Origin: Trochalopteron elliotii | Taxonomy: Eukaryota; Chordata; Aves; Passeriformes; Leiothrichidae | Direction: 5' to 3' | Length of the DNA stretch: 64,000 nucleotides | NCBI GenBank assembly: GCA_024734555.1 | Contig: JANPWX010000215.1 | Location: 1,383,094-1,447,093, forward strand | Shown: one piece after another, positions 1 to 10,485 of the stretch | Layout: each line of letters starts with the position of its first letter | Numbering within the stretch: the first letter of the stretch is position 1 | The notes under the pieces: generated by a model | Told to the model about the DNA's origin: nothing | Databases searched by the model: none | Seen by the model: the letters and a program-made list of their open reading frames with translations, nothing else | Translations under genes and position numbers: made by a program

Positions 1-3000
1 ACGAGGGCCTGAGGCACAAGTTTTAGCAAAGCACTGAAACAAATGTTTATTTAAGCATATTATTGTGACCAGATACTTTCTTTTCAGCCTTTTAGTGAAG
101 AATGTAATTCATTAAATTAATTTTAAATGCCCGGGTTATTTGCAACAAATTTATTAGCTAAGTATAGAAGTAACAACAAAACCAAACCACCAAAACGAAG
201 CTCAAAAGCTTTTTGGAATCTGATAAATAGAAATATTATTTTATCTAAGCTAGATACAATCTGATACCATACAAATATGGTTATATTGCTTTAATACATG
301 TTAGTTCTCTGCTTTCACAAAGGGATGAGGATAAACTCTTCCATGTCCATTTATCCTTGATCATGGTTTCACGTTTTCTGATTCAAACTAGAATTGAACC
401 CCTGAATATGTTTGAAACACTGCTAATATAAAGGAATTTTGAATTGAAGCTGCTACGTTTTGCATTCAATCACTTAGCATTTGTTATTGAGGGTTAAAAT
501 GGCTCAAATGCATAAGGCTGAAGTTCCAAACCCTGCTCTAGTGAATATTACATACTTCATATACACAGCTTCTAAATAGAGAATGTACTGTACGCACAGG
601 TCAGGCCAGCCACTGTTAGGCAGTCTTACAAGGCATCCCTGGCCTTAACTTATATACTTGAGAAAGACTGGAGAAAGTATCTCATTTAGTCTTCCTCATG
701 TATGTTCAGTGCCAAATAACATGTTTACTTCTGCATTTGGCTGCTTCTTTTTTTTTTTTTTTCTTTTTTTAATAAGGTTCTACTTTTTTCTGGAGAAAAA
801 AATTGGAGATTATACTACCACTGGACACAGTAGTCAGAAACTCCAGAAATAAGATATTTTAAGGTAGAGAATGCATTGCCTAATCTTTCAGTAATGTCTG
901 AAATCATGAAATATTTTTAGAGTCCAAAAAAGTTTGATCAATTTCGCATTTTCTCATGCGTAACTGCACTCTGGGATTCAGAGAGGAATAGAAAACATAA
1001 ATCCCAATTTAAAGCATGAGTGATTGTTCTCATAGCATTTCAAATCCAGACAGAAGTAGAAAGTACTGGAGATCCCCCTGGGGAAGCCTGTTCTCAGGAG
1101 ACTTCAGTCAAGATCTTAGCTTGTACCAGTTGGATATCTGCAGTTTTTTCAGAATTACCTGAAAGGTATCAAACCTATTCAGGTCCCGTATCTAATATAC
1201 CCAATTTCATTTAGATAATAACTTTCTCATTTCTCTATCTATACTCTGTGGGACTCTAAAAGAATTAGGACTTGCTTTGGTGGAGTTTTTATGGTATATC
1301 CATAAGCATGATGTACATTTAGGTGGAAGGGCCATCATGTAGATTATGACATCTTAGTAGGCCATATAACTCAGTTATGTTAGGAAAGGTGGTTCTCAGC
1401 TCCAGCTATAATCAGGTTTCTGTTCTACTGCAGAATAATTAATGAAACAGAGAGAAACACAAAAAATTTAAATTTCCACTAAATTAATCATTTAAAAGAA
1501 AGCTTTCTTATGGAAGCTTTCTTTGTAAAAAAGCCAACTATCAGCACCACCCGTTTAAGTCAAGGACAGTGAAAAGCAAGTAGCACTCAACACAGGAATT
1601 CAAGCTTCAAAGGGTTATCCTGAATTGATTCACTGACAGAAAATTATCCAAGCAAAGGTCAGGCACTCATTAAACCTTATCTGAAGCCAAAGTTATATGT
1701 TATGGTTTATTGCCTCAAGTACCAATTAATAAAGAATTAAAGAAATGGAAAACCAGTGATTCATACCTTTGCTGGGAGAATACTCATACTTCAGCATAAT
1801 GCGAAAATATTAATAGTCATTTTAGTCATGTACAGTTTTATTAGGCACTTAACTCTGTAGGCTTTATCAAAAGATATATGACATCATTTTTAACAAAATG
1901 GTGAGGAGATTTGGAGAACATTTACTCAAAATCTAATAAAGTAGATTTGAGAGATATTTTCAAATAGAAGCTTTAAACACAGGCATCAATTATTAATGAA
2001 GCAAAAAATGCTTAAGAATAGGGGTCTGTGTATAAAGAAGAGTAGAAATATCACTGTGATCTCAAGGGCAATTGTATCTGTGAAAGCTGCAACAGCAAAC
2101 ATTAAGTGCTGTAGCAGTATACAAGAGCACTAATGTAGTTTGCTCACAAGAGGACTTCTAGCAGACTTATTTTTATCATCACAGGTATTTCATTAGTTTG
2201 ACTCAGTCTAGACATTTCTTCTCAGTGCTCAGAGAGCTAAATGCTCCTCACACTTGCCCCTACAACTGTGTTCAAAATAGTCTTATTATTTTCAGCAGCA
2301 GCATATGCTCCTAACCACCTAAGGCTCTGAACTGATGCCCCTTAGCATGCTAAACTGAAAATATGCTTGCACCTTCAGATGCCATAAAGGTTGCATCTGT
2401 CACAGAGTGCTTTCCATTGTCCTTGTTATCTGTCACATTAAGAGCTGGAAAACACAAGTCAGTGGTGATTCTGAATGAAAAAGAACTGGCAAAACTGATG
2501 TCCAACAGACAGAAACTTGAGAGTGGAGATAATCTCCTAGGTCAAATAACAGTAACAGTAAATGCCTGGCCTCAGTGAAAACAGAATAAATCTGTGTAGA
2601 AAAATAAATTCTGAAAATGGAGTCTTCAAGCCTGAGTGTGCGTAACCTGACTTCTTAATCTGGTAATGGGACCCTTACACTATGTAAAAATTTTCCATTT
2701 TCTATCTATCCAAAGAGTGAGTTTTCCTTCAGTGTAGCATGAGCTGAGCTCATCACGGAAAAGTCTATCTCCATTATTTCACACATTTTGAGTGCCTAAC
2801 ATATTAGCCACTCTTTCCTCTTTATATGTCTAATCTGCAGAGACACACACTGCTTTGCAAAATATTTTGCATATTTACATGAGAATTCAACTATTTTTGC
2901 TTATATCCCTCTAGCCACGATCTATGGAGATTTGATGGATCAGCTCTCAGAAATTTCTTACAATTTCCTGGCCTGTTCCATACATTAATTCTTTTATAGG

Positions 3001-3400
3001 AAAAATTGCACTAAATGCTGACAAAACAAATGGTACAGATCCAAAGTTCCTTGAACTCAACAGGGGCATTTTCAACCATTTTTAAATCAGGTTCCTGAAT
3101 TTTATTTAGATGGAGCTAATTGTTCTGTATAGTGTCATTGTTGCAGTGAACAAAGCAAATTTTTAAATAATAAAACTAATAATGTATTACATAATTCAAT
3201 CTCAGAATAGACTTTTGTTGGTAAAATCTCTGAGTATGTTGTGAAAGATTACTATTCTTCTTTCCCTAAAACACATGAATTGGTTTCTTACTCAGGGCTT
3301 GACTTTTTTTCTAAGTATTTTGTAGACAGAATAGGTCTTCAGCAAATCCAGAGTCATCTCTTCAGGTAAGTGTTGATGTACTCTGGCTGATTTGATACAG
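1..3400. other. Non-coding AT-rich unique DNA
   Basis: No gene is recognisable here. The open frames are short and unlike known proteins. A T-rich run lies at about 747-772. At 1496-1524 a perfect 14-bp palindrome centred on AAGCTT is followed three bases later by a near copy of its right part, so the stretch can pair with itself. I see no transposon ends or splice-bounded open segment. It is best read as intergenic or intronic sequence. Confidence 0.6.
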
Positions 3401-3412
3401 GGATTCAGAACA

Positions 3413-3414
<2 letters not shown>

Positions 3415-3450
<36 letters not shown>

Positions 3451-3475
3451 GTATGTATGTATGTATGTATGTATG
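3415..3475. repeat. Compound (AC)n(TATG)n microsatellite
   Basis: A pure AC dinucleotide run of about 16 units (3415 to about 3447) passes directly into a TATG tetranucleotide run of about 6-7 units (about 3449-3475). The uninterrupted units suggest a recently active, length-variable locus. The minus-strand open frame through it reads as runs of Tyr-Ile-His-Thr and Val-Cys, which is an artefact of the repeat. Confidence 0.97.
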
Positions 3476-3484
3476 ACCACCATA

Positions 3485-3856
3485 TTACAATGGTTGCTTT
3501 GTGTTGCCTGAGGTGGTGAGGTGAGGGAGCTTTTCACCATTAAGTTTAACTACCAAATGGAAAGCATGCCATCTTCTCATGTGCAGCACCACAGTGCTTA
3601 AAAGCCAAGTGCCACAGACAGCTGCTTCACATGACCAAATTCTGGCACACTGGAGTACATCTTTGCATGCAGAAAGGAGAACAAGAGGGATCATTGAGGG
3701 ATGCATACCTGACCATGTGTTTATCTGGTGAAAAGATTCACAGGGCCAAGGACCAGACAGTTGTATAACCTCATCTGACCTGTGAAAGAAGACCACTGGA
3801 ATCCCTATATCAATCCCGTAGTAAGCCATAAAATCTCTTGCTGAGATAGAAAGCAT
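3485..3856 (-). other. Unexplained 123-codon open frame, probably not a gene
   Basis: A minus-strand frame stays open for 123 codons from an ATG near 3856 to a stop just left of 3488. The predicted peptide is rich in Trp, His, Ser and Cys. I recognise no domain, signal peptide or membrane segment pattern in it. A frame this long is uncommon in DNA this AT-rich. The local base composition is more balanced than the flanks, so an old inserted sequence or a retrocopy fragment is an alternative. It has no obvious promoter or splice context and lies directly next to the microsatellite. I do not assign a function. Confidence 0.15.
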
Positions 3857-4460
3857 TATTTCAAAGGGTAAGGAAACTTGGTTTGGACTCCAAATAGCTC
3901 TGTACAGCTGACAAATAACTTCCCCTCGGTGTTAGAAAAGCCCACCCTCTTTTTTGTGGTCCAGCTTCAGTTGCCAAATCTTGCTCTGGTGCTTGTTACT
4001 GGATGTCATTGACAGCAGCTTTATAACTAGTAAGTCTGCATAACCTCAACAGCCATCAGCATTCTATAGATTTGGGGTAATAACTGGAATAAAATTTCCA
4101 TTTTCAGCAATTCTTGCATGCTGGAATTCACATTATAACATGAAGAGGGAGTGCTTCCATGTTTGCTTTCCTGAGAAGGAAAAGGTATAGAGATATGACT
4201 TACTTTTTCAGGCACTGGGTACAGTCAGTTCCTTAAGAAAATTTTAGGATTTTTTATGAAATGAGAAACTTTTACTGGTCTCTTGTGGTTTATATTTTCA
4301 TAAATTTCAAACAATAGGAAACAAAAGTGCCTTTAAAGAGAGAAAATAATTGTTATAAATTAACTTCTGAAGTATGTTTAAATATTCCTCTTTTAATTTG
4401 TGCAATATGAGAACAATTTAAAAGGTATAGCAGGGTGCCTGCCAGTTGTCTCCTTTGTAG

Positions 4461-4564
4461 GAGGAAAACACATAGTAGCATATGCCAAGCCTTATTCTCT
4501 TCCAAATGCTAACATGAGTGGACGTCAAATCAAATCTCTCATAGAAACAGAAATGCAGCTGCAG
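4461..4564 (+). other. Exon-like segment (104 bp), unverified
   Basis: The segment follows a pyrimidine-rich stretch ending in TTTGTAG and ends at CAG before a GTATTT donor. One frame is open throughout: it enters in phase 1 and leaves in phase 0. It would encode about 34 residues, including the sequence IVAYAKPYSLPN and ending in EMQLQ. I do not recognise the peptide. Short open segments with passable splice signals are common by chance in 64 kb, so this is a candidate only. A non-coding RNA exon or pure coincidence are equally possible. Confidence 0.15.
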
Positions 4565-7500
4565 GTATTTTGTTTTTCAAAATCCTTCTGTTACTGATCT
4601 TTCTGTTTCTGTGTTTAATTTATTTTCTCAAAATAATTAAATTTTCAACCCAAGATATAATATGGGAGTTTGTATATGGTTATGCTGCCATTCCTGTGTG
4701 CAGACATTTTATAATCCCTTTATCATAGCATTTGAATATTCTTTCCAAAAATGTCTTTGTGGGTGAAAAAAAATAGAAAAAAATAAATGCATCTGATCCT
4801 TTTAAACATGTCTCGTTTTGCTTTCTGTATATACATGCATTCTCAAGGAAGGAGAAAAAAAAAGAATATTTTGATAACCTGATGGAAAAAAGAAGGAGAA
4901 TTGTTATAACCTGGTCTTTGCAACAGATCTTATTTCTTTCAATTTTCTGATTGTGTGGCATTTGGTATTCTGTAGACTAATTTACAGGAAAATGTTTTGT
5001 TGTTTATTTTCCTTCTCTTCTGGCTTCTAGTTACTGAAGTCCTAGGTTTTATCTATGTTTGCTTTTAGAAACCTATCCAACAAATATTTTTCCCTGTAAA
5101 AAGGAATGCATTTTATCTGATTTAAAACCCACAAACCTGTGAAGCTGAAACCACTTGATGCAGATCCGTTAAATCCCAAGGGTGGAGATAGAAAGTGCTG
5201 TATGATTTCAGAGTTCTTCTCTGAAGACAAAGGCGTTCCTGACTAACAATTGCAATTTGGATACTTAACACCAAGCATGTACAGCAGCAACAACTGGATT
5301 TTTGTTCCTGTTCCTCATTTGTGTATAATTCCCTGTACATTCAAAGGATTACACACTGTTTATGCATCATGCAATCTTACTGAGTCCTGTTTCTTTAGAG
5401 TACTTACTCCTGATGCTAAAAGGAAAATAGTTTCAACAATCTTCTTTCGGTGCCAAAGCTGCTGCTACTGAATGAACACATCTTGCCTGCAATACTGTGA
5501 TTGATCCCTGAGATCCCAGTATCCAACAGGAGTTCAAAAGAATTCTGCTGTTGAAAGGACTAAAATTGGTATTCCTTTAAGATTTACTGGCAAACTAAAG
5601 CTCCTTCATGTAACAGAGATACTGCTCTGCCTTTAAACTCAACAGCACACCAAAGTGACACTGAACAAGTTCAAACTTTGAATGGCCTTGACAGCACGCT
5701 GCACCTTAAGACTGGCATTTCCTAGCTCAGAATTGTCCTTAGCTCATGAGCAATAGCTAATGTCACTGAACTTAGCCATAGCTTGCAGCTCAGCTCTGAA
5801 GAAGGACCCATATACTTGGGAGACATTCAAAATAATAAATTCTAAATAATCCAGTACATGGTAGCTCTTTGCAGTTACTGTTAAGGCCACCTTTGCAGCT
5901 TGTCAAACCCCATTGCCTTTAAAAACTCAGTTCTGCTACTACAAAGTACAATTCATACATCCATACAATGTCTTGCAGGGCTTGGTAGGCTAAAAAGATA
6001 GGCTTTAATAGATTGCTTTGAAGAGTGGAGAATAGAAAGGTTTTCCTGTAACAGAGACCTTTGTAGGTGATATATGAAGGCTGGGATTACAACCAACCTT
6101 AAGAGAAATAGGCATTTAGACTGGAGACATCATTTTCATAGCTTACTTCATAAAAGAATCTCATGCTCCATCCACACACACAAATGTTTTCATCTCCTCT
6201 TTTTAATTGTCTCACCTTCTCTTTTTAATTCTCTGTCTTCTGGAGAGATAAAAGAATACAAAATGTATTATTTTCTGTGATGGTCCAAAGTACTTCAAGG
6301 CTGCAAAGACTAAATACTGGTGAATTTAAACACAGCTGTTACTAAGACCTTTTGACCCTGTATTGGCCCTGTTGCTAGTTTTATGCAACAATCTTTTACA
6401 GGCTATCACAGGTGAAACCTAGAGTTATTCTTCAAGTGCAATCAAAGATGATTTTATTTCAAAGAGACTGCTACGTCACGAACTGAACAACCAACATGGA
6501 ATATATGCATGCATGTATGTCCATATATAACGTACTGAACCGTAATCAGCACAAACGCAGACCTCTCCAGCATATTGATTAGTTCTAGCCAAATGCTCTT
6601 TGTTGAATTTTGAACCTTCAGAAGCCCAAGTAGATCACAGAGATTAATAGCTGTGTGAAGTTTTCCCCACAGAGTACATTGGGAGATTCAGGCCAGAGCC
6701 AATTACAGCAGAAATGTAAACTGCCAGGGAAAGTGTTGTCTTTTTAGTCATAACAGGTAAACCGTGGTGCCTATCCTTCCATGATTACACTCCAGGCAGT
6801 TCCACAAAGCTCACTGTTTTTTTCCATTGTTTACTGTGTTGTCACAGATGGTCTTGTCCCATGTTCCACACAACTTGAATGCAAAAATATTATATTATGT
6901 TCTCATTACACAGAGGAAAGCCGATAATCATGATGTCCCTTGAGGTACATATTTACATAGTTTCTAATTAAACAGTATATGTTACTCAACAGATTCCTTT
7001 TACAACTCTGTTACTTTTTAAAAAACAAAACTTTCAGATTCATAAATGATTTCTTTTCAAATTCTTCCACAACACTATTGAATGGTTTTGTTAGATTGAT
7101 TGATCCCTAGTGAATTTTACTGAGAATTAATCATTGTCCCTTTTGGGGAAGTGTTTTCATCCAGTCACTAATTCTCAGCAAGACAAGCTGGGTCAGGGTC
7201 ATTAATACCTTAGGATTTATAATAGTAGAGAAAAAAAACCCAAAGTCTAATTTCTGTATGTCCTGCCACCATCATACTGAACAATTCTATTTATTTAGGG
7301 AAAGAGACAAAATTTGTCTTTATTCTGGTTGAAGCTACCCCTACTTTTGATTCTGCTAAAATAACCCATCAGAAATTATTTATAACAATAAATACTCTCT
7401 TCATTTATTAGAAAACAAAGTAATAAAAAAGGGGTGTCAGAAGTGTTAGATTCACTTTTTCAAGGGAAATATTAAGGCACAGAGAAAAAGAAAGAACTAT

Positions 7501-9019
7501 TTAAGGCATAACATACTAAGGCAACAGTAGCACACCTGGGAGTAACTGTGAAGCTTCAGAATTTATCTACTAGCCATGCAAGTCCTGTGTACTAAGATTA
7601 GGGAACTCTAGGCCAAATTCTTTAATCTGTCTGTCATTTTCTATAGGATATTCAATATTGTCATTCATGTGATTTCTGCCTCAAAATGCTGTAATTTTAA
7701 ATCTGTGAAATAACCAAAAGAACAAATGTTTGTATTTTGGCCAAAATTCAAAGAGCTAAGGGTCCTGACTTCCTCCTAAACAAGAATCTGTTGTCTTAGA
7801 ATATCTCTCAGGATGTCAGAAAAGGAAATTCAGGTCTCCTCACAAATGAGTTTGAACATGTATTTCATATTTCTGAATGGAGTACCTAAACCAAGAGGCT
7901 ATTGAAAGAAGTTTTCTTCCTTTATTTGAGCTATTAATTTAGCAGAAGCCTCTACAATATTCATTGGCCCTATTAAATTAAAAATAAAAACAGACTGGCA
8001 GATCTGGTATTCATGCACTGGTTCCAAACTTTGCATTGGTGATCATGTAAAAAAACCAGACGTGGTCAGAGACAAAAGGCAGAATAACTCACTGCTTTCT
8101 CCTAAGTTGCTTCCACAGCATTCAGTCTCAGTAATAATGAATTGAATACCCTAACTTCAGGTCTTTGGTTTAAAAAAAAAATTTAAAAAAAAAAAAAGAG
8201 TTTTCTGAATCCATTGTGCAAGTGCTGCCTGTGTCAAGGGTTTGTTTTGAACTTTATTTTAAAAATAGAGTTTTAAAATCAAGAGTCTAGGCAAAAGCTT
8301 ATTGGCACATCCCTATAACAATTTCTTCAGATATGCAATTTTCTTCATCAAAATTAATTTAGACAAACACCAGGAGTTTGTGTAGGACTATTTCTAAGCT
8401 TAGACTTCATAAATAGCAACAACAGTTTACTATTTACAACTTGTTGGCCCAAACATGTTAAAAATGTCTGTGTGCAGATATAGTAAAGCTCTGAAAAAGG
8501 AGTAGTCCCTTGCTGAATGTGGAGCATAAGGAGTCAGATAATACACAAAATGGTACATTGTGGCAACATAAAGGCAATGCTGAAGAAAATTTATTTTTCC
8601 ACTCTATCAAATAGGTTATAGAGTATTTTATTGCACATCATAAAACTGTATTCCAGCAAAAGGCAGTTACCCCACTCTTCAAGACTGGTATAAAAGACTT
8701 TAGTTCAGTTCCATCTTCATAAATTACTTCAGTATCATGAAAGCCCTGTACATCAACTCAGTAAAAATACCTTTGGTCCTGCAAACTTGAGGAAGAAAAA
8801 AGTTGAAAAATAATAGATCATTTTTTTAAAAAAGTATCTGTGTGCTCCTGACTTCAAAAGAAGTTGCAGACTAATTGTGAAGTGACCAGGGACAGATGCT
8901 TTTCAGGCACTTCATAAGTGGAGCTCTGAAAGAGTCCTCAGGTAAAAAGAAGCCCAGAGATGCTGGATGGGTCAGAAGAACACAATGCCCATCTCTCAAA
9001 GCTTCACTTGCACTTGCAG
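4565..9019. other. Non-coding AT-rich unique DNA
   Basis: No convincing gene, RNA or transposon is seen in this stretch. It holds short A and T runs, for example an interrupted A-run near 8170-8200, and an alternating purine-pyrimidine patch of ATGCATGCATGTATG type near 6505. A CTCAG/GTAAAA donor-like site occurs near 8940, just before the CpG island, but no exon can be defined upstream of it. Confidence 0.55.
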
Positions 9020-9925
9020 GTCTGGAAGGATCCCCGCCCTGCAACGCGCTGCGCTCCTGCTTTCTCTTCCCAGTCTTCATCTTGGAAAGAGATTGACAAA
9101 TTCTGTTTGGGAATGGGCCAATTTCGGAATAGCTGACCCTGTCCCTCCGCCCTTTCCCGCGGGCAGCAGAGGCTTTAGATGGGAACCGCCGCAGGGAAAC
9201 ACTGCACGACCCTCGGGAGGTGCCGGGGCACAGTCGGGGCAGTTCCCGCAAAAGCCCCAGAAGGCAGCGGGCGGTCAAATTTTCAAATTTTGGAGCTGGG
9301 CAGAGTAAAGCAGCTTGTCCTTGAGCCAGGCTCCGCGCTTCCGCCGCTTCGCACGGCCTCTCTCGTCCCAGGCCCGGCCTAGCAGTCCCCGGGGCCGCCC
9401 ATGCTCCGGCCCGCCGGCGGCATCGCTCGGACACCGCTGGGACAGACGCCCCTCGGACAGACATCGCTCGTACACCGCTCGAACACCGCTAGGACAGACA
9501 CCGGTAGGACAGACACCGCTGGGACACGGCTCGGACATGCTGCCATCGCGCGGGCGAGGGTGGCACTGCCATCCCCGCGCCCGGCCACCGGTGTCCCAGC
9601 GCGCCCCCCCCTCCCCGCTCCGACTGGCGCTGGCGCAGCTGGCGTGTCCGCTGCGAGCGCTGAAACCGGTCCCCGCTTAAAGATTAATAACTCTCAGCAG
9701 CACGCGAGGTTGTTGAGGTCCGATATTGTTCATTTTGCCCGTGTGTGTTCCCAAATGCTTCCACGTGCTGTCCCCTCTGGGGAGGCGACAGCAGCGAAGG
9801 GCACGGGGCCACCACCAGCCTCCGGGCTGCCAGCGGCTGCGCGCTCAGAGGCGGGCGCTGAGTCTGAGCAGAAAAAGGTTTCGGATCTTGATTTTAGGTA
9901 GGCTGGTTTCTAACCGGAACGTGAA
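9020..9925. promoter_or_regulatory. CpG island, probable promoter or enhancer region
   Basis: GC and CpG content rise abruptly here. By hand I count roughly 80 CpG dinucleotides in about 900 bp, while the flanking kilobases have almost none. Promoter-type motifs are present: a CCAAT box at 9118-9122, GGGCGG/CCGCCC Sp1-type boxes (for example near 9032, 9148 and 9850), a canonical CACGTG E-box near 9763 and a CCGGAA ETS-type site near 9914. No clear TATA box is seen. In vertebrates such islands usually mark promoters kept unmethylated in the germ line. Transcript direction cannot be decided. Long open frames run through both strands, as expected in GC-rich DNA with few stop codons, and none looks like a known protein. 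A TTTTAG/GTAGGC donor-like site at about 9897 could end a plus-strand first exon. Confidence 0.75.
9429..9537. repeat. GC-rich minisatellite of mixed 11- and 15-bp units
   Basis: About nine degenerate tandem units lie inside the CpG island. Two unit types are mixed: an 11-mer close to GGACACCGCTN and a 15-mer close to GGACAGACACCGCTN, which differ by a GACA insertion. The order is roughly 11, 15, 15, 11, 11, 15, 15, 11 and then decayed sequence. Because 11 is not a multiple of 3, the array does not keep one reading frame, so the repetitive peptides seen in either strand are unlikely to be real protein. Each unit carries at least one CpG, so array length would change the CpG dose of the island. 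Confidence 0.85.
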
Positions 9926-10029
9926 GGCCTCTATGCCAGAGGGCAGACTCGTGTAGATTCAATGCATGAGCCGCAGGAACCAGGATACATAGCCGGGCTG
10001 ACTGGGATCGCTGGGTGAGGCATTGAAGT

Positions 10030-10115
10030 GTGACTGTCATTATAAATTAATTATGGGGAGTGATCTTCACAATGAGGCAGTGAGTGTTTTAATTGGGATT
10101 ACTAAATAATTTTCT
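10030..10115. promoter_or_regulatory. Cluster of homeodomain-type sites beside the CpG island
   Basis: Within about 85 bp lie TTAATTA (10047-10053), TTTAATTGG (from about 10088) with an adjoining bicoid/OTX-type GGATTA (10096-10101), and AAATAAT (about 10104-10110). The position, 100-200 bp outside the island, suits a proximal enhancer. AT-rich DNA contains such short motifs by chance, so this rests on clustering and position only. Cross-species conservation was not tested. Confidence 0.3.
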
Positions 10116-10424
10116 AGTACTCTGCTAAAAGGTGGATGTTTGTACAGTTTTTCTATGGATAGGTACAGAATGTTCAGCCATGTGTGCATCTGTAAGCAGA
10201 GAAAAAGAAAGGGCTCCCATCAGAATTCCTTATGCCACATATACCAAACTAGTGTACATCAGTTTGTGGTACCTCCTCACTTCAAGCAAGATGAGAAATA
10301 TACTTGAACAAGGGATATGAAATCCTTTCTTTCCATTTTTGCCCCTCCCATATCAAAACACAGTTTCAAGCTTCACCAGGAATAATGACCAGTTTTGCCA
10401 CTTGCTATTAAATTATTTCCTTTT

Positions 10425-10485
10425 GTCATGACTTGCTTTCCCCATCTGTTAAACAGACCTAATGAAATGTACCTCATTTGTCAAT
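10425..10485 (+). repeat. MIR-like SINE relic
   Basis: The order of words (a CTTGCTTTCCCCATCTGT-like segment, then purine-rich sequence, then TGTACCTCA) follows the conserved part of MIR elements, where a CTCA-TTTCC-CATCTGTAAAATGG core is followed by TACCTACCTCA. MIRs are ancient tRNA-derived SINEs that survive in birds as short diverged pieces. The match is from memory and is degraded. Confidence 0.4.

Noticed and set aside
8871..9901. Several long overlapping open frames on both strands (up to 197 codons)
   Set aside because: They lie in the CpG island, where stop codons are rare. They overlap in many frames, run through a minisatellite whose units do not keep frame, and resemble no known protein.
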